A stretch of DNA of 64,000 bases from Pseudonocardia oceani (GCF_019263585.2 NZ_JADQDF010000001.1:3286001-3350000); one strand, 5' to 3'; shown: positions 8,015 to 17,660, counted from the stretch's first letter. The notes: generated by a model not told the origin, from the sequence alone. Numbers and translations: made by a program.

Positions 8015-9517
8015 GTGAGCACCGACGCGCCTGACGCCCCCGAGAACGAGCTGCCCGAGCAGATGCGGGTGCGCCGGGCCAAGCGCGCCGAGATGCTGGC
8101 CGCCGGCGTCGACCCCTACCCGGTCGCGGTCGAGCGCACGAGGAGCCTGCGCCAGGTCCGCGACGCCCACCCCGACCTCCCCCCGGACACCGCCACCGGC
8201 GAGCGGGTGGGCGTCACCGGTCGGGTGATCTTCCTGCGCAACACCGGCAAGCTCTGCTTCGCCACCCTGCGCGAGGGCGACGGCACCGAGCTGCAGGCGA
8301 TGCTGAGCCTGGCGCTCGTCGGCGAGGAGGAGCTGGGGCGCTGGAAGACCACCGTCGACCTGGGCGACCACGTGTTCGTCCACGGCGAGGTCGCGACGTC
8401 CCGGCGCGGCGAGCTGTCCGTGATGGCCGACAGCTGGGCGATGACGTCGAAGGCCGTACGGCCGCTGCCGGTGGCGCACCGCGAGCTGTCGGAGGAGACG
8501 CGGGTCCGCCAGCGCTACGTCGACCTCATCGTCCGCCCGCAGGCCCGCGAGATGGTCCGCACCCGCGCCGAGGTCGTGCGCACCGTCCGCTCGGTCCTGC
8601 ACGACGCCTCCTTCGTCGAGGTGGAGACCCCGATGCTGCAGCTGCAGCACGGCGGCGCGACCGCCCGGCCGTTCGTCACACACGCGAACGCGCTCGACAC
8701 GGACCTGTACCTGCGCATCGCGCCGGAGCTGTTCCTCAAGCGCTGTGTCGTCGGCGGGATCGAGCGCGTCTTCGAGATCAACCGAAACTTCCGGAACGAG
8801 GGGATCGACTCCACGCACTCGCCCGAGTTCGCGATGCTGGAGGCGTACCAGGCCTACGCCACCTATGACGACATGGCGCGCCTCACGCAGCAGTTGGTGG
8901 TCGAGAGCGCACGCGCCGTGTTCGGCTCCCCGGTCGTCCGTCACGCGGACGGGTCGGAACACGATCTCGGCGGTGAGTGGCGTTCGGTGACGCTGCACGA
9001 TGCGGTGTCCGAGGCCGTCGGTACAGATGTGGACCCGGACACCTCCGTGGCGGAACTGCAGAAGATCGCGGCCGATCGCGAGGTCGAGATCAAGGATTCC
9101 TGGGGCGCCGGCGAGATCGTGCTGGAACTGTTCGAGAAGCTCGTCGAGCACACCCTCGTCGAGCCGACGTTCGTGCGCGACTACCCGGTCGAGGTCCGGC
9201 CTCTGACCAGGCAGCACCGCGACGACCCGCGCCTGGCCGAGGCCTGGGACCTCATCGTCTTCGGCACCGAGCTGGCCACCGCGTACTCCGAGCTCGTCGA
9301 TCCCGTCGTGCAGCGGGAACGGCTCACCGCGCAGTCACTGATGGCCGCCGCGGGCGATCCCGAGGCGATGCAGCTCGACGAGGACTTCCTGCGGGCGATG
9401 GAGTACGGAATGCCCCCCACGGGCGGTATGGGAATGGGGATGGACCGGTTGCTGATGACGCTCACCGGTGCCGGCATTCGTGAGACGATCCTCTACCCGT
9501 TGGTGCGCCCCGAATAG
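8015..9517 (+). CDS. lysS: Lysyl-tRNA synthetase, class II
   Basis: Charges tRNA-Lys with lysine; 500 residues, normal for the class II bacterial enzyme. An N-terminal OB-fold anticodon-binding domain (about 60-170) is followed by the catalytic domain with motif 2 [20 protein letters not shown] and motif 3 [14 protein letters not shown] at 8015 lies just after TAGCCT (8004-8009), suggesting a leaderless transcript. It sits between the pantothenate operon and lsr2 as in mycobacteria. Confidence 0.96.
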   Translation: MSTDAPDAPENELPEQMRVRRAKRAEMLAAGVDPYPVAVERTRSLRQVRDAHPDLPPDTATGERVGVTGRVIFLRNTGKLCFATLREGDGTELQAMLSLALVGEEELGRWKTTVDLGDHVFVHGEVATSRRGELSVMADSWAMTSKAVRPLPVAHRELSEETRVRQRYVDLIVRPQAREMVRTRAEVVRTVRSVLHDASFVEVETPMLQLQHGGATARPFVTHANALDTDLYLRIAPELFLKRCVVGGIERVFEINRNFRNEGIDSTHSPEFAMLEAYQAYATYDDMARLTQQLVVESARAVFGSPVVRHADGSEHDLGGEWRSVTLHDAVSEAVGTDVDPDTSVAELQKIAADREVEIKDSWGAGEIVLELFEKLVEHTLVEPTFVRDYPVEVRPLTRQHRDDPRLAEAWDLIVFGTELATAYSELVDPVVQRERLTAQSLMAAAGDPEAMQLDEDFLRAMEYGMPPTGGMGMGMDRLLMTLTGAGIRETILYPLVRPE

Positions 9518-9607
9518 GTCGGTGCGTTTCCGGGATCTGCGCACCGGCGGGTAGGTTGTCGGTGGACGGCGCGTGCGCCGGCACGACGACGGATATCGGA
9601 GAAACTG

Positions 9608-9940
9608 GTGGCGCAGATCAAGGAAGTGCGGCTCGTCGACGATCTCGACGGGAGGGCCGCGGACGAGACCGTCGAGTTCGCGATCGACGGCAAGGCGTAC
9701 GAGATCGACCTCTCCGCCGACAACGCGGCGCGGTTGCGCGACGCGCTCGCGGAGTTCGTCGCCTCCGCGCGGAAGACCGCCGGCCGTACGCGGCGCGCGT
9801 CGGCCGCACCGCGCCGCCCGGTCGTCGACCGCGAGCAGAACCAGGCCATCCGCGAGTGGGCCCGCTCGCGCGGGATGAAGCTCTCCGACCGCGGCCGGAT
9901 CCCGTCCGAGGTGCTCGAGGCGTACCACCGGGAGAACTGA
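9608..9940 (+). CDS. lsr2: Lsr2 nucleoid-associated protein
   Basis: H-NS-like DNA-bridging protein that binds the minor groove of AT-rich DNA and silences foreign genes; 110 residues. The N-terminal dimerisation region ([20 protein letters not shown]) is followed by an Arg-rich linker and the C-terminal DNA-binding domain with the RGR hook in [15 protein letters not shown]. The GTG start is followed by AQIKEV, the usual family beginning. It lies between lysS and clpC as in mycobacteria and is probably transcribed alone. Confidence 0.96.
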   Translation: MAQIKEVRLVDDLDGRAADETVEFAIDGKAYEIDLSADNAARLRDALAEFVASARKTAGRTRRASAAPRRPVVDREQNQAIREWARSRGMKLSDRGRIPSEVLEAYHREN

Positions 9941-9986
9941 GCCCGCCCGCGCGGGGACCCGCACGGAATGCCGCGTGACCGTCGCA

Positions 9987-10020
9987 TGTTGCGACGACCA
10001 CGTACGTGGGGCTCGCAACA
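9987..10020. promoter_or_regulatory. Nested palindromes upstream of clpC
   Basis: TGTTGCGA (9987-9994) and TCGCAACA (10013-10020) form a perfect 8-bp inverted repeat. Between them lies the perfect 12-base palindrome CCACGTACGTGG (9998-10009). The element ends 24 bases before a possible -10 (TACAGT, 10046-10051) and 73 bases before the clpC start. ClgR controls clp genes in actinobacteria, but this spacing does not cleanly match the motif I know, so the regulator is open. Confidence 0.55.
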
Positions 10021-10092
10021 GAGGCGCGCACCCGGGCCCGCCCGATACAGTGGCGTAGGCGCGAAGCACGGCGCAGCAGGCGAGGAGACGAA

Positions 10093-12636
10093 ATGTTCGA
10101 GAGGTTCACCGACCGAGCAAGGCGTGTTGTCGTCCTGGCCCAAGAAGAGGCCCGGATGCTCAACCACAACTACATCGGCACCGAGCACATCCTCCTCGGC
10201 CTCATCCACGAGGGCGAGGGAGTGGCCGCCAAGGCCCTGGAGTCCCTCGGGATCGCCCTGGAGGGCGTCCGGCAGCAGGTCGAGGAGATCATCGGCCAGG
10301 GCCAGCAGGCACCGAGCGGGCACATCCCGTTCACGCCGCGGGCCAAGAAGGTCCTGGAGCTCTCGCTGCGCGAGGCGCTCCAGCTCGGCCACAACTACAT
10401 CGGCACCGAGCACATCCTGCTCGGCCTGATCCGCGAGGGCGAGGGCGTCGCGGCGCAGGTGCTGGTCAAGCTGGGGGCGGATCTCAACCGCGTCCGCCAG
10501 CAGGTCCTGCAGCTGCTCTCCGGCTACCAGGGCAAGGAGCCCGCCGAGGGCGCCTCCGGTGGCCGTGGCGAGGGCACGCCCAGCTCGTCGCTGGTGCTCG
10601 ACCAGTTCGGTCGCAACCTCACCCAGCAGGCCCGCGAGGGCAAGCTGGACCCGGTCATCGGCCGGGAGAAGGAGATCGAGCGCATCATGCAGGTCCTCTC
10701 CCGGAGGACCAAGAACAACCCCGTCCTGATCGGTGAGGCGGGCGTCGGCAAGACCGCCGCCGTCGAGGGCCTGGCCCAGAACATCATCAAGGGCGAGGTC
10801 CCCGAGACCCTCAAGGACAAGCAGCTCTACACGCTCGACCTGGGCTCGCTGGTCGCCGGTTCCCGCTATCGCGGTGACTTCGAGGAGCGCCTGAAGAAGG
10901 TGCTCAAGGAGATCCGCACGCGCGGCGACATCATCCTGTTCATCGACGAGATCCACACCCTCGTCGGGGCGGGCGCGGCCGAGGGCGCGATCGACGCGGC
11001 CTCGATCCTCAAGCCGATGCTGGCCCGTGGCGAGCTGCAGACGATCGGTGCCACCACGCTCGACGAGTACCGCAAGTACGTCGAGAAGGACCCCGCGCTG
11101 GAGCGCCGCTTCCAGCCGATCCAGGTGGGCGAGCCGACCGTCACGCACACCATCGAGATCCTCAAGGGTCTGCGCGACCGGTACGAGTCGCACCACCGCG
11201 TCACCATCACCGACGGTGCGCTGGTGTCGGCGGCCACGCTGGCCGACCGCTACATCTCCGACCGCTTCCTGCCGGACAAGGCGATCGACCTGATCGACGA
11301 GGCCGGCGCCCGGATGCGCATCCGCCGGATGACCGCGCCGCCGGACCTGCGCGAGTTCGACGAGAAGATCGCAGGAGTCCGTCGCGACAAGGAGTCGGCG
11401 ATCGACGCGCAGGACTTCGAGCGGGCCGCGCACCTGCGCGACTCCGAGAAGCAGCTCCTGGCCCAGAAGGGCGAGCGGGAGAAGCAGTGGAAGTCGGGCG
11501 ACCTCGACGTCGTCGCCGAGGTCGACGAGGAGCAGATCGCCGAGGTCCTCGCGAACTGGACCGGCATCCCCGTCTTCAAGCTCACCGAGGAGGAGACCAC
11601 CCGTCTCCTCAAGATGGAGGACGAGCTCCACAAGCGGATCATCGGGCAGGAGGAGGCCGTCAAGTCGGTCGCGAAGGCGATCCGCCGCACGCGCGCCGGC
11701 CTGAAGGACCCGAAGCGGCCCTCGGGCTCGTTCATCTTCGCCGGCCCGTCCGGCGTCGGTAAGACCGAGCTGTCGAAGGCGCTCGCCAACTTCCTGTTCG
11801 GCGAGGACGACGCCCTCATCCAGATCGACATGGGTGAGTTCCACGACCGCTACACCGCCTCGCGGCTCTTCGGTGCCCCTCCCGGGTACGTGGGCTACGA
11901 GGAGGGCGGCCAGCTGACGGAGAAGGTGCGTCGCAAGCCGTTCTCGGTGGTGCTGTTCGACGAGATCGAGAAGGCGCACCAGGAGATCTACAACACGCTC
12001 CTGCAGGTGCTGGAGGACGGTCGCCTGACCGACGGCCAGGGCCGCACGGTCGACTTCAAGAACACCGTCATCATCTTCACGTCGAACCTCGGCACGCAGG
12101 ACATCTCGAAGGCGGTCGGCCTGGGCTTCGCCCAGACCAACGACGAGCAGTCCAACTACGAGCGGATGAAGTCGAAGGTCAACGACGAGCTGAAGAAGCA
12201 CTTCCGCCCGGAGTTCCTCAACCGCATCGACGACATCGTGGTGTTCCACCAGCTCACCGAGCAGCAGATCATCACGATGGTCGACCTCATGATCACCCGT
12301 GTCGAGGGTGCGCTGGCCAACAAGGACATGGCCATCGAGCTCACCCCGGCCGCCAAGGGCCTGCTGGCCCGCCGCGGCTTCGACCCGGTGCTGGGTGCGC
12401 GGCCGCTGCGCCGCACCATCCAGCGCGAGATCGAGGACCAGCTGTCGGAGAAGATCCTGTTCGGCGAGATCTCGCCCGGGCAGATCGTGCTCGTCGACGT
12501 CGAGGGCATCGACCCCGAGGCCGAGGACTCGAAGGCCGCCGACGACAAGGCCGTGTTCACCTTCCGCGGTGAGCCCAAGCCCGTCATGGTCCCCGACTCC
12601 CCGCCGGTCGACCTCGCCAAGTCCGGCGAGGAGTGA
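10093..12636 (+). CDS. clpC: AAA+ unfoldase ClpC of the Clp protease
   Basis: Hexameric ATPase that unfolds substrates and feeds them to ClpP1P2 in the cytosol; 847 residues. The N-terminal double Clp repeat ([20 protein letters not shown] and the near-copy beginning [13 protein letters not shown]) is followed by AAA1 with Walker A GEAGVGKT, a UVR-containing middle domain near residues 425-460 and AAA2 with Walker [13 protein letters not shown] at 10093 follows GAGGAGA. It is orthologous by position to M. tuberculosis ClpC1. A hairpin follows at 12678-12709. Confidence 0.97.
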   Translation: MFERFTDRARRVVVLAQEEARMLNHNYIGTEHILLGLIHEGEGVAAKALESLGIALEGVRQQVEEIIGQGQQAPSGHIPFTPRAKKVLELSLREALQLGHNYIGTEHILLGLIREGEGVAAQVLVKLGADLNRVRQQVLQLLSGYQGKEPAEGASGGRGEGTPSSSLVLDQFGRNLTQQAREGKLDPVIGREKEIERIMQVLSRRTKNNPVLIGEAGVGKTAAVEGLAQNIIKGEVPETLKDKQLYTLDLGSLVAGSRYRGDFEERLKKVLKEIRTRGDIILFIDEIHTLVGAGAAEGAIDAASILKPMLARGELQTIGATTLDEYRKYVEKDPALERRFQPIQVGEPTVTHTIEILKGLRDRYESHHRVTITDGALVSAATLADRYISDRFLPDKAIDLIDEAGARMRIRRMTAPPDLREFDEKIAGVRRDKESAIDAQDFERAAHLRDSEKQLLAQKGEREKQWKSGDLDVVAEVDEEQIAEVLANWTGIPVFKLTEEETTRLLKMEDELHKRIIGQEEAVKSVAKAIRRTRAGLKDPKRPSGSFIFAGPSGVGKTELSKALANFLFGEDDALIQIDMGEFHDRYTASRLFGAPPGYVGYEEGGQLTEKVRRKPFSVVLFDEIEKAHQEIYNTLLQVLEDGRLTDGQGRTVDFKNTVIIFTSNLGTQDISKAVGLGFAQTNDEQSNYERMKSKVNDELKKHFRPEFLNRIDDIVVFHQLTEQQIITMVDLMITRVEGALANKDMAIELTPAAKGLLARRGFDPVLGARPLRRTIQREIEDQLSEKILFGEISPGQIVLVDVEGIDPEAEDSKAADDKAVFTFRGEPKPVMVPDSPPVDLAKSGEE

Positions 12637-12677
12637 CGTCTGGACCCAGCCCCGCGCCTCGGCGCAGGACACCCGAG

Positions 12678-12709
12678 CGGCCCGCCAGGACTCCGGTCCC
12701 GGCGGGCCG
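12678..12709. terminator. Hairpin terminator after clpC
   Basis: CGGCCCGCC (12678-12686) pairs perfectly with GGCGGGCCG (12701-12709) around a 14-base loop, 42 bases after the clpC stop. A TT follows but no long T-run, as is usual in this GC range. Confidence 0.6.
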
Positions 12710-12749
12710 TTCGGCGTCCGGGGCCGGTGCGGCGCGCTAGATTCGCCCG

Positions 12750-13754
12750 GTGAGTTCCGTGCGCGCCGTCCCCGAGACGGAGCTGATGTCGGGCGAGGAG
12801 CTCTCGGCCGACGACGCCTGGCACACCGTCCGGCGCTACGGGCTGCCGCACCTCGTGCAGGGCGCCTTCCTGCGCTTCCGCTACGGCGACGGCTTCAGCC
12901 ACGCCCGCGCGTTCGCGCTGCAGCTCGCGCTGGCCGCGGTGCCGCTGGTGATCGCCGGCGCGGGGCTGGCCACGGCGCTGGGCGCGGAGTCGATCGCCGA
13001 GGTCGTGGCGCGCACGGTCGTCGCGCTCTCCCCGGGCAGCAGCGACGCCCTGCTCACCGAGGTCGTCGAGGGCGGCGGGGGCGAGGAGGGCAGCGACCGC
13101 GGCGAGGTCGTCGTGGTGCTCGGCCTGATCACCGCGTTCGTCGCGGCCACGTCGGCGTTCGCCCAGCTCGAGCGCGGCGCCAACCGGATCTACGGCACCA
13201 AGCGCGACCGCCCCGCCCTGCGCAAGTACGGCCACGCCGCGCTGCTCACGGCCACGGCGGGGGTGGCGATGGCGTTCGGGCTGCTGCTGATCGTCGCGGG
13301 TGAGCCGTTCGGGGAGGCGCTGGAGGAGGTCTACCACTGGGGCGACGCCGCGGAGACCGTGTGGGACGTCGTGCGCTGGCCGATCGGGCTGGCCGCGCTC
13401 GTCGTCGCCGTCACCCTGCTGTTCCGCCAGGCCCCGCGCCGCAAGCAGCCCGGACTCACGTGGCTCGCCGTCGGCGCCGGGGTCACGGTGCTGGCGTGGC
13501 TGATGGGGTCGGGGCTGCTCGCGCTCTACGTCGTGGCCGCGGCCGGGTTCGGTGAGACCTACGGCCCGTTGACGGCGATCATGGCCCTGCTGATCTGGGC
13601 CAACATCACGGGCATCGCGCTGCTGGCCGGCATCGCGCTGGCCGCGCAGCTGGAGGCGGTGCGGGCCGGGGTGCCCGACCCGCTGCTGCTCGACAGCGAC
13701 GACGACGGCATCCCCGACCAGCTCGACGAGCACCCCGGCTCGCCGGCGCGCTGA
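12750..13754 (+). CDS. YihY/BrkB-like membrane protein with acidic Asp-rich tail
   Basis: Inner-membrane protein of 334 residues with about six hydrophobic helices, of the YihY/BrkB (former RNase BN) family, whose transport role is not settled. GLPHLVQGAFLRFRYGDG near the N-terminus and the AQLERGANRIYG segment around residue 145 are characteristic. The last 20 residues contain DSDDDGIPDQLDEHP, a DxDxDGxxD calcium-binding pattern like thrombospondin type 3 repeats, which is unusual for the family. The GTG start follows TAGATT by five bases (leaderless type). The next gene starts 10 bases downstream and may be co-transcribed. Confidence 0.82.
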   Translation: MSSVRAVPETELMSGEELSADDAWHTVRRYGLPHLVQGAFLRFRYGDGFSHARAFALQLALAAVPLVIAGAGLATALGAESIAEVVARTVVALSPGSSDALLTEVVEGGGGEEGSDRGEVVVVLGLITAFVAATSAFAQLERGANRIYGTKRDRPALRKYGHAALLTATAGVAMAFGLLLIVAGEPFGEALEEVYHWGDAAETVWDVVRWPIGLAALVVAVTLLFRQAPRRKQPGLTWLAVGAGVTVLAWLMGSGLLALYVVAAAGFGETYGPLTAIMALLIWANITGIALLAGIALAAQLEAVRAGVPDPLLLDSDDDGIPDQLDEHPGSPAR

Positions 13755-13764
13755 AGGAGGTCCG

Positions 13765-14439
13765 ATGACGGTCTTCGTGCTGGTCCCCGGAGCGGGCGGC
13801 GAGGCCTGGTACTGGCACCGGCTGGTGCCCGAGCTGGAGCGGCGCGGGCACACCGCGGTGGCCGTCGACCTCCCCGGCTCCGACGAGACGGCCGGGCTCG
13901 CCGAGTACGTCGACGTCGTGGTGGCCGCGGCGGCCGGGTACCCGGCCCCGGTCGTGGTCGGGCAGTCGATGGGGGCGCTCACGGCGGTCCTGGCGTGCGA
14001 GCGCCTCGGCGCCGCCGGGCTCGTGCTGCTCAACGCCATGACGCCGCGGCCGGGGGAGACGCCGGGCGAGTGGTGGGAGAACACCGGCTTCGAGCAGGCG
14101 CGGACCGCCCGGGCCGAGAGCGACGGGCGCCGCTTGGAGGACGACCCCGATCTGCTCGACGCGTTCTTCCACGACGTCCCCGCCGACGTCACGGCGGAGG
14201 CGGTGCGCCGGGGCGGACCGCAGCAGTCGGGCACGCCGTTCGCGCTCCCGTGGCCGCTCGACGCCTGGCCCGACGTGCCCACCCGCTTCCTGCAGGGCCG
14301 CGACGACCGGTTCTTCCCCCTGGAGTTCCAGCAGCGGGTGGTGGCCGAGCGGCTCGGCGTCCCGGTGGAGGAGCTGCCCGGCGGGCACCTGCTCGCGCTC
14401 AGCAGGCCCGTCGAGCTGGCCGACCTGCTGCTGCGCTGA
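13765..14439 (+). CDS. Alpha/beta hydrolase
   Basis: Small cytoplasmic hydrolase of 224 residues. It has the nucleophile elbow GQSMG (Ser near residue 73), an oxyanion-hole region FVLVPGAGGEAWYWH at the N-terminus, and candidate Asp (GRDDRFFP) and His (GGHLLALS) completing the triad. It resembles esterases of the salicylate-esterase/MES type; the substrate is unknown. ATG follows AAGGAGG at good spacing. A perfect 9-bp hairpin overlaps its stop codon. Confidence 0.85.
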   Translation: MTVFVLVPGAGGEAWYWHRLVPELERRGHTAVAVDLPGSDETAGLAEYVDVVVAAAAGYPAPVVVGQSMGALTAVLACERLGAAGLVLLNAMTPRPGETPGEWWENTGFEQARTARAESDGRRLEDDPDLLDAFFHDVPADVTAEAVRRGGPQQSGTPFALPWPLDAWPDVPTRFLQGRDDRFFPLEFQQRVVAERLGVPVEELPGGHLLALSRPVELADLLLR

Positions 14440-14458
14440 ACCGGTCCGACAGCGCAGC
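14430..14458. terminator. Bidirectional hairpin between convergent genes
   Basis: GCTGCGCTG (14430-14438) pairs perfectly with CAGCGCAGC (14450-14458) around an 11-base loop. The left arm includes most of the stop codon of the hydrolase, and the right arm ends just before the end of the convergent WYL regulator gene. Confidence 0.6.
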
Positions 14459-14461
14459 CGC

Positions 14462-15157
14462 TCAGCGCAGCCGCACCGGGCGCGCGTCGTCGGGCGGGGT
14501 GCCGAAGACCGTCGCCGGGTCGTGCTCGGGCGCCGGCTCGGACGTCAGGTGGGCGGCGAGGATGCGGTCGGTGCGGAACCAGCGCGGCCCCTGCCGCAGC
14601 CGGCACCACGCCAGCAGGTGCCAGCGCCCGCCGGTCGCCGCCAGTGCCGCCGGCTCGACGGCCCGCTCGGTGACGGTCCCGTTCCGGTCGGCGAAGCGCA
14701 GGACGGTGACGAGCCGGCGCCGCACCGCCTCGTCGAGGACGCGGGCGACGGCCGGGCGCGGTGCCTCCTCGGGCACGCGCAGCCACAGCCGCCCCGCGAT
14801 CGACTCCGCCCGCTCCCGCTCCGCCTCCGGCATCGCGGCGAGGACCTTGCTCAGCGCGCTGCGACCGTCGACGGCGAACGGGAGCGCCGGCAGCGCGGCC
14901 AGCGCGACGGCGATCGCGGCGGCCTCGGCACCGGTGAGGTTCAGCGGGGGCAGGGTGGCGCCGTCGAGGACGTAGCCGCCGCCCGGGCCGCTCTGGGTCC
15001 ACAGCGGCAGCCCGGCCTGCAGCAGCGCGTCGACGTCCCGCTTGATCGTCCGTGTCGAGACCTCCAGCCGCTGCGCGAGCCACGACCCCGTCCGCCCGGC
15101 CGGCCCGGCGGCGCGCAGCTCCTCGGCTATCGCGTACAGGCGCTCGGTGCGGTTCAC
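14462..15157 (-). CDS. WYL-domain transcriptional regulator (YafY type)
   Basis: About 231 residues with an N-terminal winged helix (LAQRLEVSTRTIKRDVDALLQAG) and a WYL-like ligand-binding domain in the C-terminal half (RAVEPAALAATGGRWHLLAWC ends its conserved core). The GTG at 15157 begins NRTERLYAI, the family's usual start. It is divergent from an alpha/beta hydrolase across 65 bases that hold a perfect 9-bp inverted repeat. Regulation of itself and the hydrolase is inferred. Confidence 0.85.
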   Translation of the reverse strand: MNRTERLYAIAEELRAAGPAGRTGSWLAQRLEVSTRTIKRDVDALLQAGLPLWTQSGPGGGYVLDGATLPPLNLTGAEAAAIAVALAALPALPFAVDGRSALSKVLAAMPEAERERAESIAGRLWLRVPEEAPRPAVARVLDEAVRRRLVTVLRFADRNGTVTERAVEPAALAATGGRWHLLAWCRLRQGPRWFRTDRILAAHLTSEPAPEHDPATVFGTPPDDARPVRLR

Positions 15158-15180
15158 GTCGTCGAGGATGCCCCAGAAAC

Positions 15181-15200
15181 GGTGACACCACGGTGTCACC
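15181..15200. promoter_or_regulatory. Perfect operator palindrome between regulator and hydrolase
   Basis: GGTGACACC-AC-GGTGTCACC is a perfect 9-bp inverted repeat with a two-base spacer. It lies 23 bases from each divergent start codon. It is the obvious binding site for the WYL regulator encoded to its left, by inference. Confidence 0.75.
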
Positions 15201-15222
15201 GACCCCCGTCCACGCTGGTCCC

Positions 15223-16092
15223 ATGACCACCTGGAACCTGCAGCGTCCCGGCGGCCGCCGCGTCGCGGTCCACGAGCTCACCCCCGACGCCCCGGCCGGA
15301 GCGCCCGTCGTCCTGCTCTCCCACGCCGCGCCCGGCTCCGGCGCGTTCGACCCCGACCCGGCCGCGACCACCGCCGCGGGCGTCCGGCTGATCGCGCCCG
15401 ACCGCCCGGGCTACGGCGGGTCGGACCCGGTGCCCGGGCTGCTGACCGTCGACGCGGCCGCCGCCGACGCCGCCGCCGTGCTCGACGAGGTCCTGCCGCA
15501 CGGCGCCACGGCCGGGCTCGCGGGCTGGTCGGCCGGCGGGCGCGTGGTGCTGGCGCTGGCGGCGCACCGGCCGGAGCTGGCGGGCCGCGTCGCCGTGGTC
15601 GCGACGCCGGCGCCCGACGAGGAGGTGCCCTGGTACGGCGAGCAGGCGGCGCTGATCGACCCGATGCGCGGGCTGCCCGAGGCCGAGGCCCGCGCGGCGC
15701 TGGACGGGGCGTTCGGCCCGATGCTCGAGCACGTGACGGGCGACGCGCGGCTCTCGCTCGTCGTCGACGGGGAGGCGGACGCGGCGACTCTCGCGGGTCC
15801 CGGCGTCACCGACCGGTTGCGGGCGATGGTGGAGGAGGCGCTGCGCCCGGGGGCGGCCGGCATGGCAGCGGAGGTGGGCGGCTACACGCTCGCGCCGTGG
15901 GGCTTCGACCCCGCCGACGTGCGGGCGCCGGTGCTGCTGGGCTACGGCGCGGCCGACGCCGCGGTGGGCCCGGAGCACGGGACGTGGTGGGCGAAGGTGC
16001 TGCCGTCGGCGGAGCTGGAGGTGGTGCCGGAGGTGGGGCACCTGGTGGTGGTCCCGTTCTGGGCCCGGGCGCTGGCCCACCTGGCGGGCTGA
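15223..16092 (+). CDS. Alpha/beta hydrolase controlled by the WYL regulator
   Basis: Cytoplasmic hydrolase of 289 residues. The N-terminal strand and oxyanion region read VVLLSHAAPGSGAFDPD, the nucleophile elbow is GWSAGG, and the His is in VPEVGHLVVVP. No signal peptide. It is the only gene downstream of the palindrome at 15181-15200 on this strand, so the regulator probably senses its substrate or product. The substrate is not identifiable. Confidence 0.83.
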   Translation: MTTWNLQRPGGRRVAVHELTPDAPAGAPVVLLSHAAPGSGAFDPDPAATTAAGVRLIAPDRPGYGGSDPVPGLLTVDAAAADAAAVLDEVLPHGATAGLAGWSAGGRVVLALAAHRPELAGRVAVVATPAPDEEVPWYGEQAALIDPMRGLPEAEARAALDGAFGPMLEHVTGDARLSLVVDGEADAATLAGPGVTDRLRAMVEEALRPGAAGMAAEVGGYTLAPWGFDPADVRAPVLLGYGAADAAVGPEHGTWWAKVLPSAELEVVPEVGHLVVVPFWARALAHLAG

Positions 16093-16190
16093 CCCCGACT
16101 CGCGCGCAACGGGACCCCGACTCGCGGGGTGGGGGATCAGGAAGCCCGCGAGTCGGGCTCTTGCGGCGACCGTGTCGGGGTCTCGCTGCG
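16091..16190. repeat. Second copy of the GACCCCGACTCGCGGG intergenic element
   Basis: GACCCCGACTCGCG occurs at 16091-16104 and again extended at 16113-16129. CCCGACTCGCGGG (16116-16128) pairs perfectly with CCCGCGAGTCGGG (16145-16157). The segment GTCGGGGTCTCGCTGCG at 16174-16190 is identical to bases 3584-3600 minus the surrounding context. It fills the space between two convergent genes and may terminate both. Confidence 0.75.
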
Positions 16191-16193
16191 ACG

Positions 16194-17660
16194 TCAGGGC
16201 GCCGTGATCGTCAGGCGCGCCGTCAGCACGGGGCGGCGGGGGTCGCGCGGGGGAAGGGCCCGGAGCAGGCGCTGCGAGAGCTCGGGGTCGTCGCCCCCGT
16301 CGGCGGTCTCGGACAGCGCCCACATCGCGTCGACGTCCCGGCTGTCGAGCACCGCCCGCCGCAGGGCCACGGCCAGCAGCTCACGCTCCTCCCGCACGCC
16401 GGGCGCCTCGGAGCGGGGGAGCAGGGGGCCGCGGTAGGCCCGCGCGGCACCGCGGACGTCGCCCGCGGCCAGCAGCGACCGGACGTCGACGAAGTCGGCG
16501 TCGACGCGCGCCCGCAGCCGGTAGGGCTGGGTGCGCAGGATGCCCGCGCCGAGCGCGACCCGCAGCCGGTGCACCTCCGCGCGCACCGTGACGGTCTTGC
16601 CCGCGTCGCCGTGCAGGGCGGTGGCGAGCTCGTCGGCGGTGAGCCCGTCGGGGTGCAGGGCGAGCAGCGTCAGCACCTCGGCGTGGCGCAGCGTCAGCCG
16701 CACGTGCCCGCCGTCGAGGCAGGCCAGGGCGCGCGTCGCCCCGAGGAAGGGCAGCGACAGCACCGGCCGCGGCGTCGAGCCGGCGCGGTGCAGCCGCATC
16801 AGCCAGCCCTCGGCGAGCTGCTCCAGCACGCCCTCCCCGGCCTCGCCGAGAGCCACGCGGTCGCCGACGGCGGGCAGCGCCACCCGCGACGGCAGCCAGC
16901 CGTGGGGCTGCGCCGCCAGCACCCGGCCGCTCGGGGTGAGCAGCGCGCCCGGCTCGTCGCGCAGCCCGACGAGGTGGGTGAGGTTGCGGGCGAGCAGGCG
17001 CTCGTTGCGCACGGCGAGCTGCGCGGCCAGGTGGCTCTCCGCCAGCCGCGCCGCCGCGACGACGAGTGCGAGCGTGGTCGGGTGGAACGTGCGCGCCGGC
17101 CCCGTGACGTCGACCGCACCGATCACCTCACCGGTGTCGGGGTCGTGCACGGGGCAGGCCGCGCAGGTCCAGCTGTGGTACGCCCGCACCAGGTGCTCGG
17201 CCGAGTGGATCTGCACCGCGCGGTCGGCGGCGAGCGCGGTGCCCATGGCGTTGGTGCCGACGCTGTCCTCGGTCCACCGCGTGCCCTCGACGAGCCCGAC
17301 GTGCTCGGCGCGGTGCAGCACGTCGCGCTGGCCCTCGCGCCACAGGATGTGTCCCTGGGCGTCGGTCACGATCATCATGTGCATCGCCTCGTCGGCGATG
17401 GCGACGAGCGTGTCGCGCAGCACCGGCAGCACGGCGGCCAGCGGGTGCCCGCCGCGGATGCCGCCGACCTCGTCGCGCGAGTAGACGTGGCGCGGCACCC
17501 CGGCCTCGGGGTCGATCCGCGCGGCGAGCGAGCGCCGCCAGGACTCCGAGACGAGCTCGCGCGGCGGTACCGCGGCGTCGTCACCGGCGAGCACCGCCTC
17601 GCGCGCCCGGGCGAGCGCACGGGCGTGCTGGGTGTGGTCGACGACCGTCACGGCGCTCAT
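16194..17660 (-). CDS. GAF-domain regulator divergent from aldehyde dehydrogenase
   Basis: A 488-residue AcoR-like regulator without the sigma-54 ATPase module. It has an N-terminal region SESWRRSLAARIDPEAGV, a GAF domain at about 80-220 (IVTDAQGHILWREG, AEHLVRAYHSWTCAACPVHD, EVIGAVDVTG) and a C-terminal winged-helix-like segment (LTADELATALHGDAGKTVTV). It is the usual partner of actinobacterial acetaldehyde dehydrogenase genes and probably activates the divergent operon in response to an aldehyde or alcohol. ATG at 17660 (SAVTVVDHTQHAR) is preferred to an upstream ATG at 17687. Confidence 0.83.
   Translation of the reverse strand: MSAVTVVDHTQHARALARAREAVLAGDDAAVPPRELVSESWRRSLAARIDPEAGVPRHVYSRDEVGGIRGGHPLAAVLPVLRDTLVAIADEAMHMMIVTDAQGHILWREGQRDVLHRAEHVGLVEGTRWTEDSVGTNAMGTALAADRAVQIHSAEHLVRAYHSWTCAACPVHDPDTGEVIGAVDVTGPARTFHPTTLALVVAAARLAESHLAAQLAVRNERLLARNLTHLVGLRDEPGALLTPSGRVLAAQPHGWLPSRVALPAVGDRVALGEAGEGVLEQLAEGWLMRLHRAGSTPRPVLSLPFLGATRALACLDGGHVRLTLRHAEVLTLLALHPDGLTADELATALHGDAGKTVTVRAEVHRLRVALGAGILRTQPYRLRARVDADFVDVRSLLAAGDVRGAARAYRGPLLPRSEAPGVREERELLAVALRRAVLDSRDVDAMWALSETADGGDDPELSQRLLRALPPRDPRRPVLTARLTITAP

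Noticed and set aside
7482..8018. Open frames in the gap before lysS
   Set aside because: Pro/Arg/Ala-rich, on both strands at once, no ribosome site, and overlapping tandem repeats and a palindrome.
9493..15371. Two very long minus-strand open frames (over 1000 codons) opposite clpC and BrkB
   Set aside because: They shadow clpC, the BrkB-like gene and hydrolases, have repetitive Leu/Val/Arg composition and no domain.
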